A stretch of DNA of 48,399 nt from Methanohalobium sp046546175 (GCF_046546175.1 NZ_JBKGYF010000002.1:1-48399), one strand, 5' to 3'; shown: positions 8,308-17,571, numbered from the stretch's first letter. Notes: generated by a model not told the origin, from the sequence alone. Made by a program: numbers and translations.

Positions 8308-9035
8308 AGCGGTTCCTGTGGTACTCCGTATAGATACGACCTCCTGAACTCGATGGGGTCTACCACTCCACCGATGATAATCATTGCAGACCGTTTGATG
8401 CCTGCATCCTTTACCTTCTGGGATATGTCTGCTAAAGTTCCTTTAATAACCATCTCATCATTCCATGAAGCATGATAAATGACAGCAACTGGTGTATCTG
8501 ATGGATAGTCCACCTTTTCCATTATCTGCTCGATTTTCTGCGTACCAAGGAAAACCGCCATTGTCTCATGGTGCTTTGATAATTCATGGATTTTATCTTT
8601 ATCAAGTGTTTTACCTGCCGGTCGGGTAATAATCAGACTATCGGATACCCCATTAAGAGTCAGCTGAGTTTTAAGTGATGCTGCAGATGCAAAAATGGAT
8701 GATACACCGGGTACAATTTCCACATCTATATCGTATTTTTTCAACTCATCCATCTGCTCCAGTATTGACCCGTATAAAGATGGGTCGCCACTGTGTAGAC
8801 GAACCACATTTTTGCCTGCTTTAACATCATTCACTATCTTTGATGTTATCTCATCAAGGGTCAGCCCGTAACTGTCTATCATCTCACCGTTTGTATATTC
8901 CAGTATTTCGGGGTTTACCAGTGAACCTGCATAAATCACAGTATCTGCATTTTCCAGGAGTTCGCGTCCTTTCACTGTTATCAGTTTTGCATCCCCTGGA
9001 CCTGAACCCACAAAATATACCTTGTTATTATTCAT
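8304..9035 (-). CDS. cbiF: Cobalt-precorrin-4 C11-methyltransferase CbiF
   Basis: This 243-residue SAM-dependent methyltransferase shows VYFVGSGPGDAKLITVKG at the N-terminus, VIYAGSLVNPEIL, NVVRLHSGDPSLYGS and EIVPGVSSIFASAA. The YAGSLV and HSGDPSLYG forms are typical of CbiF/CobM, which methylates C11. The GAGxxxL-type C-terminal part includes VIYHASWNDE. It overlaps cbiL at its 5' end by 8 bases and the split cbiG at its 3' end by 4 bases. Confidence 0.94.
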   Translation of the reverse strand: MNNNKVYFVGSGPGDAKLITVKGRELLENADTVIYAGSLVNPEILEYTNGEMIDSYGLTLDEITSKIVNDVKAGKNVVRLHSGDPSLYGSILEQMDELKKYDIDVEIVPGVSSIFASAASLKTQLTLNGVSDSLIITRPAGKTLDKDKIHELSKHHETMAVFLGTQKIEQIMEKVDYPSDTPVAVIYHASWNDEMVIKGTLADISQKVKDAGIKRSAMIIIGGVVDPIEFRRSYLYGVPQEPL

Positions 9036-9660
9036 TGTTATTCACCTGATCGGATTTTTTACCGTACATGATACTGAAATAGTTGCCATTTTCAGGTATT
9101 TTATCGTTATCCCTGATAACAACTTCATTCTCCATGAAAAGACGCTGCGCAAAAGCAAAATCAGTAAACCCTTCTTCACGCATGTTATACATAATTTCTC
9201 TGGGACGTTTTGTCTTCAGTACAATCTTTGAATCGATTTGTGACCCATCATTTACTTCAAACGAGGAATAAACAGGAGTTCTGGTTCTGGAAGCAAATGC
9301 TGTAATTGAACTTATACCTGGTATAGTGTCAGTTTCTACTTCAGGATAAAGCTTATTCAGAACTCGTTCAAGATGGGAAAAAGTTGAAAAGAAGTTTGGA
9401 TCACCGATTAATCCGAATGATACCAGATTATCTTTTGCTTCCTTCGCAACAATTTCTGCATTTTTTTTCCAGACATCGTTTAAAACATCGTAATCCTTCA
9501 ACATGGGGAACTCAAGTATTTCAGGGTCTGCATACGGTTCCGCCAGTTCTGCAGCAAGTCTGCCCGGTACATAGACCTTAGAACTTTTTTTCAGGGTATC
9601 TACAGCCTTTAATGTCAGAAGTTCAGGGTCTCCAGGTCCTAATCCTACACCTATTAGCAT
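9028..9660 (-). CDS. cbiL: Cobalt-factor II C20-methyltransferase CbiL
   Basis: This 210-residue tetrapyrrole methylase opens with LIGVGLGPGDPELLTLKA and has VSFGLIGDPNFFSTFSHL and TIPGISSITAFASRT, as expected for CbiL/CobI, which methylates C20. It is slightly shorter than many bacterial CbiL proteins of about 230 residues but has both SAM-site loops. It is second in the leftward operon, 26 bases after cbiT, and overlaps cbiF. Confidence 0.92.
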   Translation of the reverse strand: MLIGVGLGPGDPELLTLKAVDTLKKSSKVYVPGRLAAELAEPYADPEILEFPMLKDYDVLNDVWKKNAEIVAKEAKDNLVSFGLIGDPNFFSTFSHLERVLNKLYPEVETDTIPGISSITAFASRTRTPVYSSFEVNDGSQIDSKIVLKTKRPREIMYNMREEGFTDFAFAQRLFMENEVVIRDNDKIPENGNYFSIMYGKKSDQVNNNE

Positions 9661-9686
9661 TATAATCTCTCTGGGTATTTAATTTG

Positions 9687-10253
9687 TTATTGATTAAGTC
9701 TGGGTTGTGATTTGCCCACTATGATATAAACAGGGTTATCGGGTTTAAACATGGTTTCTCCCGCGATTGATGCTCCATGCGAGACCGATAGATGCAGTAC
9801 TTCATCGAATATACCCATCTCACGCATCTTTTGCATGGATTTAACAACGGTTTCAATCCGTACTGCATTTATTACAATATTTTTCACACCCTTATCTACA
9901 AGGATTTCAAGCACCTTATCGATGTTTTTTGTGCCACCTATAAAGGCACAGTCAATCGTACCAATATCATTATCTTCGGTTAAAACACTGGTAGCTTCTC
10001 CATGAATAAGGTTTACATCAGGTACCTGATACGTTTCAAAATTCCTGGATGCTGTATCAATTGCTTCGGAGCGTGCATCAATCGCATAAATTTTAAGTCC
10101 CTGTTTCATTTTAGATGCCTGTATGGATACAGCTCCTGTGCCACAACCCAAATCTACAAATGTATCCCCTTCACATAAATCAAGCTTGAACAGGGATACA
10201 GAGATAATTTCCGGTTTTGTTGGACCACCGCTGATGTACAATAAATCAGACAA
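9687..10253 (-). CDS. cbiT: Cobalt-precorrin-6B C15-methyltransferase (decarboxylating) CbiT
   Basis: This 188-residue class I SAM methyltransferase begins with YISGGPTKPEIISVSL, the typical CbiT start, followed by the SAM motif VDLGCGTGAVSIQASK and an AIDARSEAIDTA strand. CbiT methylates C15 and decarboxylates the C12 acetate. In bacteria it is often fused to CbiE; here it stands alone and no cbiE is in the window. It is the first gene of the leftward cbi operon, with the shared promoter region 10254-10340 upstream. Confidence 0.94.
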   Translation of the reverse strand: MSDLLYISGGPTKPEIISVSLFKLDLCEGDTFVDLGCGTGAVSIQASKMKQGLKIYAIDARSEAIDTASRNFETYQVPDVNLIHGEATSVLTEDNDIGTIDCAFIGGTKNIDKVLEILVDKGVKNIVINAVRIETVVKSMQKMREMGIFDEVLHLSVSHGASIAGETMFKPDNPVYIIVGKSQPRLNQ

Positions 10254-10340
10254 TATTTCACCTGGTTAAAGTTAAATAAACTCGAATCTACTAAATATAA
10301 CTTGTTACACATAAACTTTATCACTTAAAGGTCGTGGTGA
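10254..10340. promoter_or_regulatory. Divergent promoter region between cbiT and cbiP
   Basis: This 87-base AT-rich spacer separates the leftward cbi operon from rightward cbiP, so it must hold both promoters. CTAAATATAACTTG at about 10291-10304 is a candidate TATA element for cbiP. GGTCGTGGTGA just before the cbiP ATG contains its ribosome site. I see no cobalamin riboswitch pattern. Confidence 0.5.
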
Positions 10341-11879
10341 ATGAAAACGAGAACTAATGCCGATACAAAAAGCTTGCTTATACTGGGCACTGCATCCCAT
10401 GTGGGTAAAAGTGCAATTGTAACCGCACTATGCAAGATATTTTCCAGAAATTATAGGGTAGCACCTTTTAAAGCCCAGAATATGAGTCTGAACTCATGGA
10501 TTACAAAGGATGGAAAAGAAATAGGTATTGCACAGGCAATCCAGGCAAAAGCTGCCGGGATTGAACCGACTGCAGACATGAATCCCATCCTGCTTAAACC
10601 AAAAGGAGACCGCCAATCACAGGTAATCATTCTGGGTGAACCATACGCTGACAAAACAGCAGGGGAATATTATGATTCTATTGAAGACACCCATGAAATT
10701 TTAAAAGGAGCTTTAAACAAACTGGGAAATGAATATGATATTATTGTGATGGAAGGTGCAGGAGGAGCCGCCGAGATTAACCTCTATGATCGGGATGTTG
10801 TTAATATTGGCACAGCAAGACTTACAAATGCACCTATTGTTCTCGTGGGAGATATCGAACGCGGAGGTGTATTTGCAAGTCTCTATGGTACAATTGAACT
10901 GCTGCCGGAGGATGTTCGTGAAAGGGTTGAAGGATTTATAATTAACAAATTCAGGGGTGACCCGGCAATCCTTGAACCCGGGCTCAGGGAACTGGAAAAG
11001 CGCACAGGAATTCCTGTACTGGGTGTAATACCATACTCCAGTATCAAAATACCTTCTGAAGATTCGGTATCCATCAATGACAAAACCTGTAATCAGGACA
11101 TTAATAATGATGTTGAAATCGCTGTAATAAGACTTCCAAGGATTTCAAATTTTACCGATTTTGAACCACTGGAAAACCTAGTAAATGTTAGATATGTAGA
11201 ACTGTATGAAGACCTTGGAAATCCTGATGCTGTTATAATACCCGGTACTAAAAATACCATTAGTGATTTTATCGACCTGAAAGAAAGCGGGATGCATGGC
11301 CAGATTAAAAAATTGCACGGTAAAATACCTATTATCGGAATATGCGGTGGATACCAGATGCTTGGGACAAAAATCCATGATTCAGGCATCGAAGGCGAGA
11401 AAACTGCAGAGTATAAAGGTCTGGGACTGCTAGGTATCGAAACCGTATTCGATGCCTATAAAAAGACAACTGTACAGGTTACCAAAACCGTGACCTGTGG
11501 AGGTCCTTTATTGGATTCTATTAAAGGCGAAATAATCAAAGGTTACGAAATCCACATGGGAGACACCACATCACAGAATTTTGTTTTTGAAGATGATGGA
11601 TGCATGGATGAAACCGGTTTGGTTTTTGGTACCTATTTACATGGTCTGTTTGAGAATGAAAATATCAGAAATTCACTGGTCAAATACCTCTATGAGAAAA
11701 AAGGACTGGAATACATACCACAAAAAATTATTTCACAGGAAGATGCATATAATATGCTCGGAGATATGGTACATAAAGGTCTGGACATGGAAAAAATATA
11801 CAAGATTCTAGGTATAGATATATGCGATAATTTGAACAAACCTTTTAATATAGAATCCAATCAATCGGGGTTACAATGA
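10341..11879 (+). CDS. cbiP: Cobyric acid synthase CbiP/CobQ
   Basis: This 512-residue glutamine-dependent amidotransferase amidates four side chains of the corrin ring to give cobyric acid. The N-terminal dethiobiotin-synthetase-like ATP domain starts LLILGTASHVGKSAIVTALC, with PFKAQNMSLNSW and MEGAGGAAEINLYDRD. The C-terminal glutaminase part has IIGICGGYQMLG, with the nucleophilic Cys at about residue 335, and YLHGLFEN with the partner His. The length is normal for the family. GTGGTGA just upstream is the ribosome site. Its TGA overlaps the next gene's ATG as ATGA. Confidence 0.96.
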   Translation: MKTRTNADTKSLLILGTASHVGKSAIVTALCKIFSRNYRVAPFKAQNMSLNSWITKDGKEIGIAQAIQAKAAGIEPTADMNPILLKPKGDRQSQVIILGEPYADKTAGEYYDSIEDTHEILKGALNKLGNEYDIIVMEGAGGAAEINLYDRDVVNIGTARLTNAPIVLVGDIERGGVFASLYGTIELLPEDVRERVEGFIINKFRGDPAILEPGLRELEKRTGIPVLGVIPYSSIKIPSEDSVSINDKTCNQDINNDVEIAVIRLPRISNFTDFEPLENLVNVRYVELYEDLGNPDAVIIPGTKNTISDFIDLKESGMHGQIKKLHGKIPIIGICGGYQMLGTKIHDSGIEGEKTAEYKGLGLLGIETVFDAYKKTTVQVTKTVTCGGPLLDSIKGEIIKGYEIHMGDTTSQNFVFEDDGCMDETGLVFGTYLHGLFENENIRNSLVKYLYEKKGLEYIPQKIISQEDAYNMLGDMVHKGLDMEKIYKILGIDICDNLNKPFNIESNQSGLQ

Positions 11880-12577
11880 CAGACGATTCAAACCATAATA
11901 AAAATACTACAAATATAAACAAAGAAAACATCCATAAAAAAGTAAACATCAGTGAGCTCTGTAATTTCGGAAACAGGCTCGATACTATTACTTCACCCCA
12001 TACAGGATTAATAGCAGGTGTAGAATATACCCCGCACAAATTACAGGGATTGCAGAATCCATCAGATATGTGGATAGATAAGAACAATCTCTATGATAAT
12101 ATCGGATACATTGAATCCAATAATGAAGATGGTCAGGAAAACTTCACCAGCGAATGCAATAAATTAAACGGACTCTATACAATTGGTCGAGGACTTGAAA
12201 CCCTTGGATCTCCCGTTTCAGGGTTTGTAACAGGAATGGACCATCCCCAAAATGTCCGTGGACTTCAAAGCGCATCTGACATGAGAATCGATGGTGATGG
12301 AGTTACCAGCCTGACAGAACAAAACCCATACATCAACAGCGACCACCATGAAAAATCCGAAAACAAAAGTAAAAATTCAAAGCTGGATAATATCAATAAC
12401 CAGTTTGATACTCTTAATTCACAGAAAGAAAATATGTCAAATAGCATAGGTCGTGTACCCCATAAATCCCATGGCCTCCAGAGTCCATCAGAAATGTGGA
12501 TTGATAAAAACAAACTTTTCTCTGATGGTATCAAGCACGACAAAATAACAAAGAAATACCTTAAAAATCTGAAATGA
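11876..12577 (+). CDS. Unrecognised Asn-rich protein with three internal repeats, coupled to cbiP
   Basis: I do not recognise this 233-residue protein. Three units of about 41 residues, spaced about 70 apart, are visible: 31-71, 103-143 and about 174-214. Shared pattern: an (F/I)(D/E)T(I/L) segment, Ser-Pro/Gly positions, then GLQxxS(D/E)M(W/R)ID. Units 1 and 3 share PHKxxGLQxPS(D/E)MWIDKN; unit 2 is more diverged. Linkers are rich in Asn, Ser, Lys and Glu and look disordered. There is no signal peptide or membrane segment. The start overlaps the cbiP stop as ATGA, indicating co-transcription and coupled translation. A role linked to corrinoid use is only an inference from position. Confidence 0.75.
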   Translation: MTDDSNHNKNTTNINKENIHKKVNISELCNFGNRLDTITSPHTGLIAGVEYTPHKLQGLQNPSDMWIDKNNLYDNIGYIESNNEDGQENFTSECNKLNGLYTIGRGLETLGSPVSGFVTGMDHPQNVRGLQSASDMRIDGDGVTSLTEQNPYINSDHHEKSENKSKNSKLDNINNQFDTLNSQKENMSNSIGRVPHKSHGLQSPSEMWIDKNKLFSDGIKHDKITKKYLKNLK

Positions 12578-12715
12578 ATTTATTTTGTTTTTATCCATCC
12601 CTGTTTTTTCTTGCACAAATTTCAAAAAATTATTATTATAACCACCATCAATTATTAATTCTTATAAATCAAAATAACCCATTATATTATATGAAAAGCA
12701 AGGGAGTGGTGATAA

Positions 12716-13147
12716 ATGACGGAACTTGAACAGGAGAAATTCTGGAACTTTGACCATTTTGTGGTTATCACAGACAAAACAAAACCAGCAATGAAACTGA
12801 CCATAAAAGAACTCGAAAACCGGAACAAATATGTCCATGTGGTTGACCTTTCAGATAAACCCAATCCAGATACATTAAACAATGTTTCTAAGATTCCTGA
12901 TGGCATGGAAAACGCAATCATAGGTACTACAAAATACAATCCGGCTGATATTGTCAACACTCTGAAGGACAATGATATAAAAAGGGTATGGGTTCACTGG
13001 ATAACAGGAACCCCAGAACTTGATGACATAACCAAGAATTCCGAGCTGGAATTTATAACTGACAGATGCCCGATGATGTATCTGGGACGTGATTTTAGTA
13101 TCCACGGATTACATCGGAGTATTGCAAAACTAACTGGAAAATATTAA
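12716..13147 (+). CDS. CoA-binding-domain (YccU-like) family protein
   Basis: This 143-residue protein resembles small Rossmann-type CoA-binding proteins. It has an early strand-helix with KPAMKLTIKELENR, then YVHVVDLSDKPNPDTL, AIIGTTKYNPADIV, RVWVHWITGTPEL and the late FITDRCPMMYLG, which corresponds to the conserved DRCP segment of the family. The usual glycine-rich first loop is replaced by VVITDKTKPAMK, so ligand binding may differ. A TATA-like box lies about 40 bases upstream, and GGGAGTGGTGAT precedes the ATG. It is a single gene, convergent with nrdG. Confidence 0.6.
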   Translation: MTELEQEKFWNFDHFVVITDKTKPAMKLTIKELENRNKYVHVVDLSDKPNPDTLNNVSKIPDGMENAIIGTTKYNPADIVNTLKDNDIKRVWVHWITGTPELDDITKNSELEFITDRCPMMYLGRDFSIHGLHRSIAKLTGKY

Positions 13148-13162
13148 ATCTTCCAGTAAAAT

Positions 13163-13915
13163 TCAAACTTTCTCATATCCGTTATCTGTATTGATTCTTA
13201 CATCGTCCAGATAATTCTTCGCATATTTAGAAAGTTCCAGTATTTCTTCTTTTTTCAATGGTTCAATACCATGTAAATCTGAATCCATTGAATGGTCTGG
13301 TTGTCCCTGCTGGATAACATAGGGTACATCCTTGGACAGGTTTTTGGACACCCATTCAGATATCTGGGATATTTCATCAGGATTTCCTATCAAATCACGG
13401 ATTACCGTTGTTCTGAGTTCAAATTCAATTCCACTTTCATTTAAAATATTCACAGTTTCAACCACTCTATTTACAAGTTCTGAAGGATTCGAACTATTAT
13501 AGCCTGATACCTTCCTGTATAGTTCCAAATCATCCAGTGGGGCTTTTATATCTACAAAAAACTTGTCAACCCTATTATCTAAAATAAATTCTTTTACACA
13601 ATTTGGATAGAAACCATTGGTATTAATACCCACAAGCAGGTTATTATATTTTGCAAAATCCGTCAGATGTTTCAGGACATCCGACTGCATGAATGGTTCC
13701 CCACCTGTGAACACGGCATTGTCCACAAAAATCCTGGATTTGGTGATTTGTGACTCGATTTCTTCAATATCCACTGGATTTGAACCAGATATTAATTCAT
13801 GGTTGTGGCAGTACAGACACCTGAAAGGACAGCCCCTGAAAAAAATAACGATTGACACCGTTCCGTGCCAATCGATGGTAGATATCGGAACCACTCCACC
13901 GTAGTTCAATTCCAT
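13163..13915 (-). CDS. nrdG: Anaerobic ribonucleotide reductase activating protein NrdG
   Basis: This 250-residue radical SAM enzyme has FFRGCPFRCLYCHNHELISG, with the CxxxCxxC cluster motif at about residues 30-37, and DNAVFTGGEPFMQSDVL for the GGE SAM site. It creates the glycyl radical on NrdD using SAM and a 4Fe-4S cluster. It lies 9 bases after nrdD on the same strand and is the last gene of nrdH-nrdD-nrdG. Pyruvate-formate-lyase activase-type enzymes share the motif, but the neighbour settles the role. Confidence 0.93.
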   Translation of the reverse strand: MELNYGGVVPISTIDWHGTVSIVIFFRGCPFRCLYCHNHELISGSNPVDIEEIESQITKSRIFVDNAVFTGGEPFMQSDVLKHLTDFAKYNNLLVGINTNGFYPNCVKEFILDNRVDKFFVDIKAPLDDLELYRKVSGYNSSNPSELVNRVVETVNILNESGIEFELRTTVIRDLIGNPDEISQISEWVSKNLSKDVPYVIQQGQPDHSMDSDLHGIEPLKKEEILELSKYAKNYLDDVRINTDNGYEKV

Positions 13916-13924
13916 ATTACCACA

Positions 13925-16255
13925 TTATACCATATCTACAGAAGCGTAGCGTTTACGGTCTTCAAGCTCCTGTTTCTTGGCTTCGTTCCAGCCGCCTACA
14001 GCCTGTATGTAACCGGTTACTCTGGAAAGGAACTCTACATTATCAGAACCACAATTCGGGCAGTTATCTTTCAAACCATCTGCGACATGGAAATCATCCA
14101 TACATACCGTCATATCCTTTGTAAAAGCGAAGTATCCGGTCTGGGTGTTCTTTGCAATATTGAGTGCAAACTGTTTCAGACCCTTGGAATCAGGATGACT
14201 CTCACCCATCCAAATGTGCATTATATTTCCACCATCTACAATCGGGAAGAATGTATGTTCATAGTTGATTCTATCGATTATGGATATATCTGCACTTGGT
14301 GGGATGTGTATACCGTTTGTATAGTATACAGGTAAATCGTGTTCTTTGTTGAGTTTTTGTTTGGCGGTTTCTACGTCACCTTTGATTACCTGTTCAGCTT
14401 TGTTTGCAAATTCTTTCTGGAGCAGGTCTGATACTGCAAACCTCTGTCCGGTGGTTTCTGCGGGTGTCCTTGCAAGTGCGATTTGCATGCCGTATTTCTT
14501 ACTAAGATCTTTTGCATACATCTCAAGTTCGGTCATGACTCGGACAGCCAGTCTGAAAGCCTCTTTTGATTCATGTAACTGGTAACCTGTGTGGTATTGA
14601 ACCATTTCATTGATACCTATGATACCGATTGTATATACCAAACTATCAGTATCAACAAGTACAGAACCTTTTCCGCCTGTTATCGGGTCTTTGGGACGCT
14701 GCGTGGCGAAGGGCATTCTGTTGTTATCTATTATGTAATCCATCCACTGCTTTTTGGCAAGGAAAACCTCTACACTTCTGTACATCAAACGCTTAAGGTC
14801 GCCTATAAGTGCATCATAGTCACCCTCTGCTCTGTACGCAGACCTTGGACAGTTAAGGGTTAAAACCTGCCATGCACCCATTGAGAAGTGTTTGCCATCT
14901 TTGAAATACAGTTTATCCTCAAAATCTTCATCGTTTTCCTCATCCGCAGAAAACTGATAGGCACAGCACTGATAACAGGATATTCCTTTACCTGCTCCTC
15001 TGTATGGTGGCAGTTGATTGTCAAAGTATGGTGTGCCGAATTTGGCTGCCAATTCGAATGACAGGTCGTATAAATCTTCATATGTTGGAAGGTCTGGATG
15101 TTCTTTGTTAAATTCTTCGTCCTCATCCATGAATTGTGGTTCTATTGAGATTTCAGGTTTTGGGAAATTGAAAGGTTTACCCCAGTAATCACCTTCTAGC
15201 ATTACTTCCATAAGTGCTTTGAAAGTGAGTCTTACCTCTTTTTCAAATTCACCATATTTCCTCAGCGGCGCATAATTACCGTCATAAACTGTACCGTGAG
15301 AAACTACCGGTTTGTCAACCCATATTTCAGGCACACCCGGAGATAATTGTACAGATGAGAACACAAGCTGTCCACCACGTGCAACCATCATCTGGGTCAT
15401 CTCGTAAACAAACATCTGCATGAGCTGTTTGATTTCATTATAATCCTTGTTTTCCATATATGGTGCAAGGAACGTGAGGAAATTATAGAAGCCCTGGCCT
15501 CCTGCAAAATTGGTCTGAGCACTTCCGAGTGCTTTCACTGCATGTAGCACTGCAACCTCTGCATTTTTAGCTGGGCCTGCTACACTTGCTTTGGTGCCTG
15601 AACCGTCAGGCATCAGACCGTAGTAGAAGAAATAACGCAAATCATGGTCCTGACAGAATGGTCTTGTTCCAAAATATTCGAGGTCATGTATATGGATATC
15701 TCCATTTAGATGGAGATCTGCCAGTTTTGGAGGAAGCATTAGAGTATATTGTTCCTTGGATATTTTATCGGCTTTTTTCTTATGAGATGTTTCGGCGTTA
15801 TCCTGAAGGTTTGCATTATCATTAGCCTCAAATCCTATGCCTGTATCGATTTCAAATGCATCAAATACAGGTGTTCCTACCCTTGTACAGATATTTCTCC
15901 ATTCGACATGACCCTTTTCAATAAGTATAGTATTCACTATTTCACGGATAAGCGGTCCTGATAAAAACTGGAGGGTCATCTTTCTGATTCTTTCTTCAGC
16001 AAGGTCTGCAATTTCTTTTGCTTCAGAATATGAAACCTGTGAGATGTTAAAAAATGTTTCCGCAAGTTTCGTTTCTTTAGTTAATTGTTTAATGATGACA
16101 TTTTTATCCCAATCGACCATGTAGCCGTCAGTAGTTCTTACTTTGGGCATTTCTGGAACAATATCCCCGTCAAGTGTTCGTTGAACTCCCTGTTGTTGTC
16201 CCCAGGGTAATGATTCTGATTTCTCCGTTTTTGATTTAAGTTTATATGCCTCCAT
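13925..16255 (-). CDS. nrdD: Class III (anaerobic) ribonucleoside-triphosphate reductase NrdD
   Basis: This 776-residue glycyl-radical enzyme reduces ribonucleotides without oxygen. An ATP-cone-like regulatory part is near residues 38-115 (VRTTDGYMVDWDKNVIIKQL). The barrel follows, with DIHIHDLEYFGTRPFC, QTNFAGGQGFYNFL and GISCYQCCAYQFS. At the C-terminus, a CPNC pair is followed by FLSRVTGYIQAVGGWN, where the Gly of RVTGY should carry the radical. GGGAGGATTTTAAG precedes the ATG. It is 23 bases after nrdH, matching the thiol-dependent NrdH/NrdD arrangement studied in Methanosarcina. Confidence 0.96.
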   Translation of the reverse strand: MEAYKLKSKTEKSESLPWGQQQGVQRTLDGDIVPEMPKVRTTDGYMVDWDKNVIIKQLTKETKLAETFFNISQVSYSEAKEIADLAEERIRKMTLQFLSGPLIREIVNTILIEKGHVEWRNICTRVGTPVFDAFEIDTGIGFEANDNANLQDNAETSHKKKADKISKEQYTLMLPPKLADLHLNGDIHIHDLEYFGTRPFCQDHDLRYFFYYGLMPDGSGTKASVAGPAKNAEVAVLHAVKALGSAQTNFAGGQGFYNFLTFLAPYMENKDYNEIKQLMQMFVYEMTQMMVARGGQLVFSSVQLSPGVPEIWVDKPVVSHGTVYDGNYAPLRKYGEFEKEVRLTFKALMEVMLEGDYWGKPFNFPKPEISIEPQFMDEDEEFNKEHPDLPTYEDLYDLSFELAAKFGTPYFDNQLPPYRGAGKGISCYQCCAYQFSADEENDEDFEDKLYFKDGKHFSMGAWQVLTLNCPRSAYRAEGDYDALIGDLKRLMYRSVEVFLAKKQWMDYIIDNNRMPFATQRPKDPITGGKGSVLVDTDSLVYTIGIIGINEMVQYHTGYQLHESKEAFRLAVRVMTELEMYAKDLSKKYGMQIALARTPAETTGQRFAVSDLLQKEFANKAEQVIKGDVETAKQKLNKEHDLPVYYTNGIHIPPSADISIIDRINYEHTFFPIVDGGNIMHIWMGESHPDSKGLKQFALNIAKNTQTGYFAFTKDMTVCMDDFHVADGLKDNCPNCGSDNVEFLSRVTGYIQAVGGWNEAKKQELEDRKRYASVDMV

Positions 16256-16278
16256 CTTAAAATCCTCCCATATAGATT

Positions 16279-16539
16279 TTATAATATTTCACTTATCACG
16301 TTCCTGTCTAATTCTCCCCCGTCAAACAATTCCTCATGGGTGAGGAATTTATCATCGATTTGCAGTATAGGAGCTGTCACTTCGAATACACCATTCACTC
16401 TGAGTTCTGTCAGGGATTCTGGTGTGGACATATCCGCCTCTTTGAAAGGTATATTACTGGACTTTAATAGTTTTTTCAACTGCTCACATTTGGGACAGGT
16501 CTCTGTTGTATATACAATAATTTCAGACAAAATATTCAC
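16279..16539 (-). CDS. nrdH: Glutaredoxin-like redoxin NrdH
   Basis: This protein of about 86 residues has the glutaredoxin fold: IIVYTTETCPKCEQLKKLL with redox CPKC, a helix, then FEVTAPILQIDDKFLTHEELF with the TAP cis-proline turn. In Methanosarcina barkeri a similar NrdH passes electrons from a ferredoxin-linked disulfide reductase to NrdD, and the gene order here fits that role. The start is uncertain: GTG at 16539 begins only one base after AAAGGG, whereas TTG at 16530 has better spacing. Confidence 0.87.
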   Translation of the reverse strand: MNILSEIIVYTTETCPKCEQLKKLLKSSNIPFKEADMSTPESLTELRVNGVFEVTAPILQIDDKFLTHEELFDGGELDRNVISEIL

Positions 16540-16883
16540 ACCCTTTAATATAATTTTATTTTTATATTCAGCTGTTTCATGGCATCCATTAGCTATTTCA
16601 TAATGCTCAAAACATGGCCAATAGGCTTTTTACTCGAATTAGTATGGATTTTTTGTGGTAGATAATAGAAATGAATTAGAACTTAATAATGCTTTTCCAT
16701 TCCAAATTTGAATACTAAAAATATTAATATATAACAGCTATGAATACAAACTGGTCACATATATGATAACAAATATGGTAATGTAATGTTTTCAAAAATT
16801 TTATAGATACAGACTAGGCATCCAAAAGATGTATATTTTAATTACTTCATTTATAGTTAAGTTATCAAATTTTAAAAAACGAG
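16540..16883. other. 344-bp AT-rich intergenic region between nrdH and radB
   Basis: This divergent spacer must hold the promoters of the leftward nrd operon and of rightward radB. TTAATATATAACAGC near 16730-16743 and several other A/T boxes could be TATA elements. I see no convincing coding frame, RNA gene or long repeat. Confidence 0.5.
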
Positions 16884-17570
16884 GTGTACGAAATAAACAC
16901 ACAACTACCTTCCGGATGCAAACCCCTTGATGACCTTCTTGGTGGTGGATTTGAACCTGGAATAGTGTCCCAGATTTATGGTGAACCAGGAAGTGGAAAA
17001 ACCAATCTTTGTATACAAATTTCTGTTGAATGCGTCAAGCAGGGTAAAAGGGTTATCTATATAGATACTGAAGCTTTATCACCGGAGCGGTTCAAGCAGA
17101 TTGCAGGTGAAAACTCCAAAGAAATCGCACAGAGTATCATCATCTATGAACCCTTTAATTTTGAAGAACAGTATTCTGCCATAAAAGATATTGAAAAAAT
17201 AAGTGAGGAGAACATCGGACTCATCATCGTGGATTCTGCCACTTCTTTTTACAGATTCGAACTGGAAAATGAGGATTCAAGTATCCAGACACGTCGAGAA
17301 CTTTCAAATCAGGTTGGATACCTGCACAGTCTTGCCCGCAAATATGGCTTCCCAGTGATTATTACCAATCAGGTCTATGCTGATACATCATCAGGCAATG
17401 TCAAACCCATTGGTGGAAGTGGTATAGAACATCTGTCAAAGACAATCATACAATTTGATCGTACAGGGAATAATAAAAGAAGAGCAGTTTTGCGAAAACA
17501 TCGCTCACGTCCGGAAGGAGAAACCTGTGACTTCATGATAAATCACAGCGGTTTAAAAATGACCGATTAA
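16884..17570 (+). CDS. radB: DNA repair and recombination protein RadB
   Basis: This 228-residue RecA-family ATPase starts at GTG with GAGG just before it. The Walker A is QIYGEPGSGKTNLCIQ (about 34-42) and the Walker B is NIGLIIVDSATSFYR. VIITNQVYAD and the C-terminal HRSRPEGETCDFMI match the RadB/RadA core. The N-terminal helix-hairpin-helix domain of RadA is absent, which together with the short length marks the archaeal paralogue RadB, an accessory factor in homologous recombination. It is convergent with trmI, 1 base apart. Confidence 0.93.
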   Translation: MYEINTQLPSGCKPLDDLLGGGFEPGIVSQIYGEPGSGKTNLCIQISVECVKQGKRVIYIDTEALSPERFKQIAGENSKEIAQSIIIYEPFNFEEQYSAIKDIEKISEENIGLIIVDSATSFYRFELENEDSSIQTRRELSNQVGYLHSLARKYGFPVIITNQVYADTSSGNVKPIGGSGIEHLSKTIIQFDRTGNNKRRAVLRKHRSRPEGETCDFMINHSGLKMTD

Positions 17571-17571
17571 A

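Noticed and set aside
10254..10340. Cobalamin riboswitch between cbiT and cbiP
   Set aside because: The spacer is only 87 bases and has no B12-box-like sequence or the large fold required.
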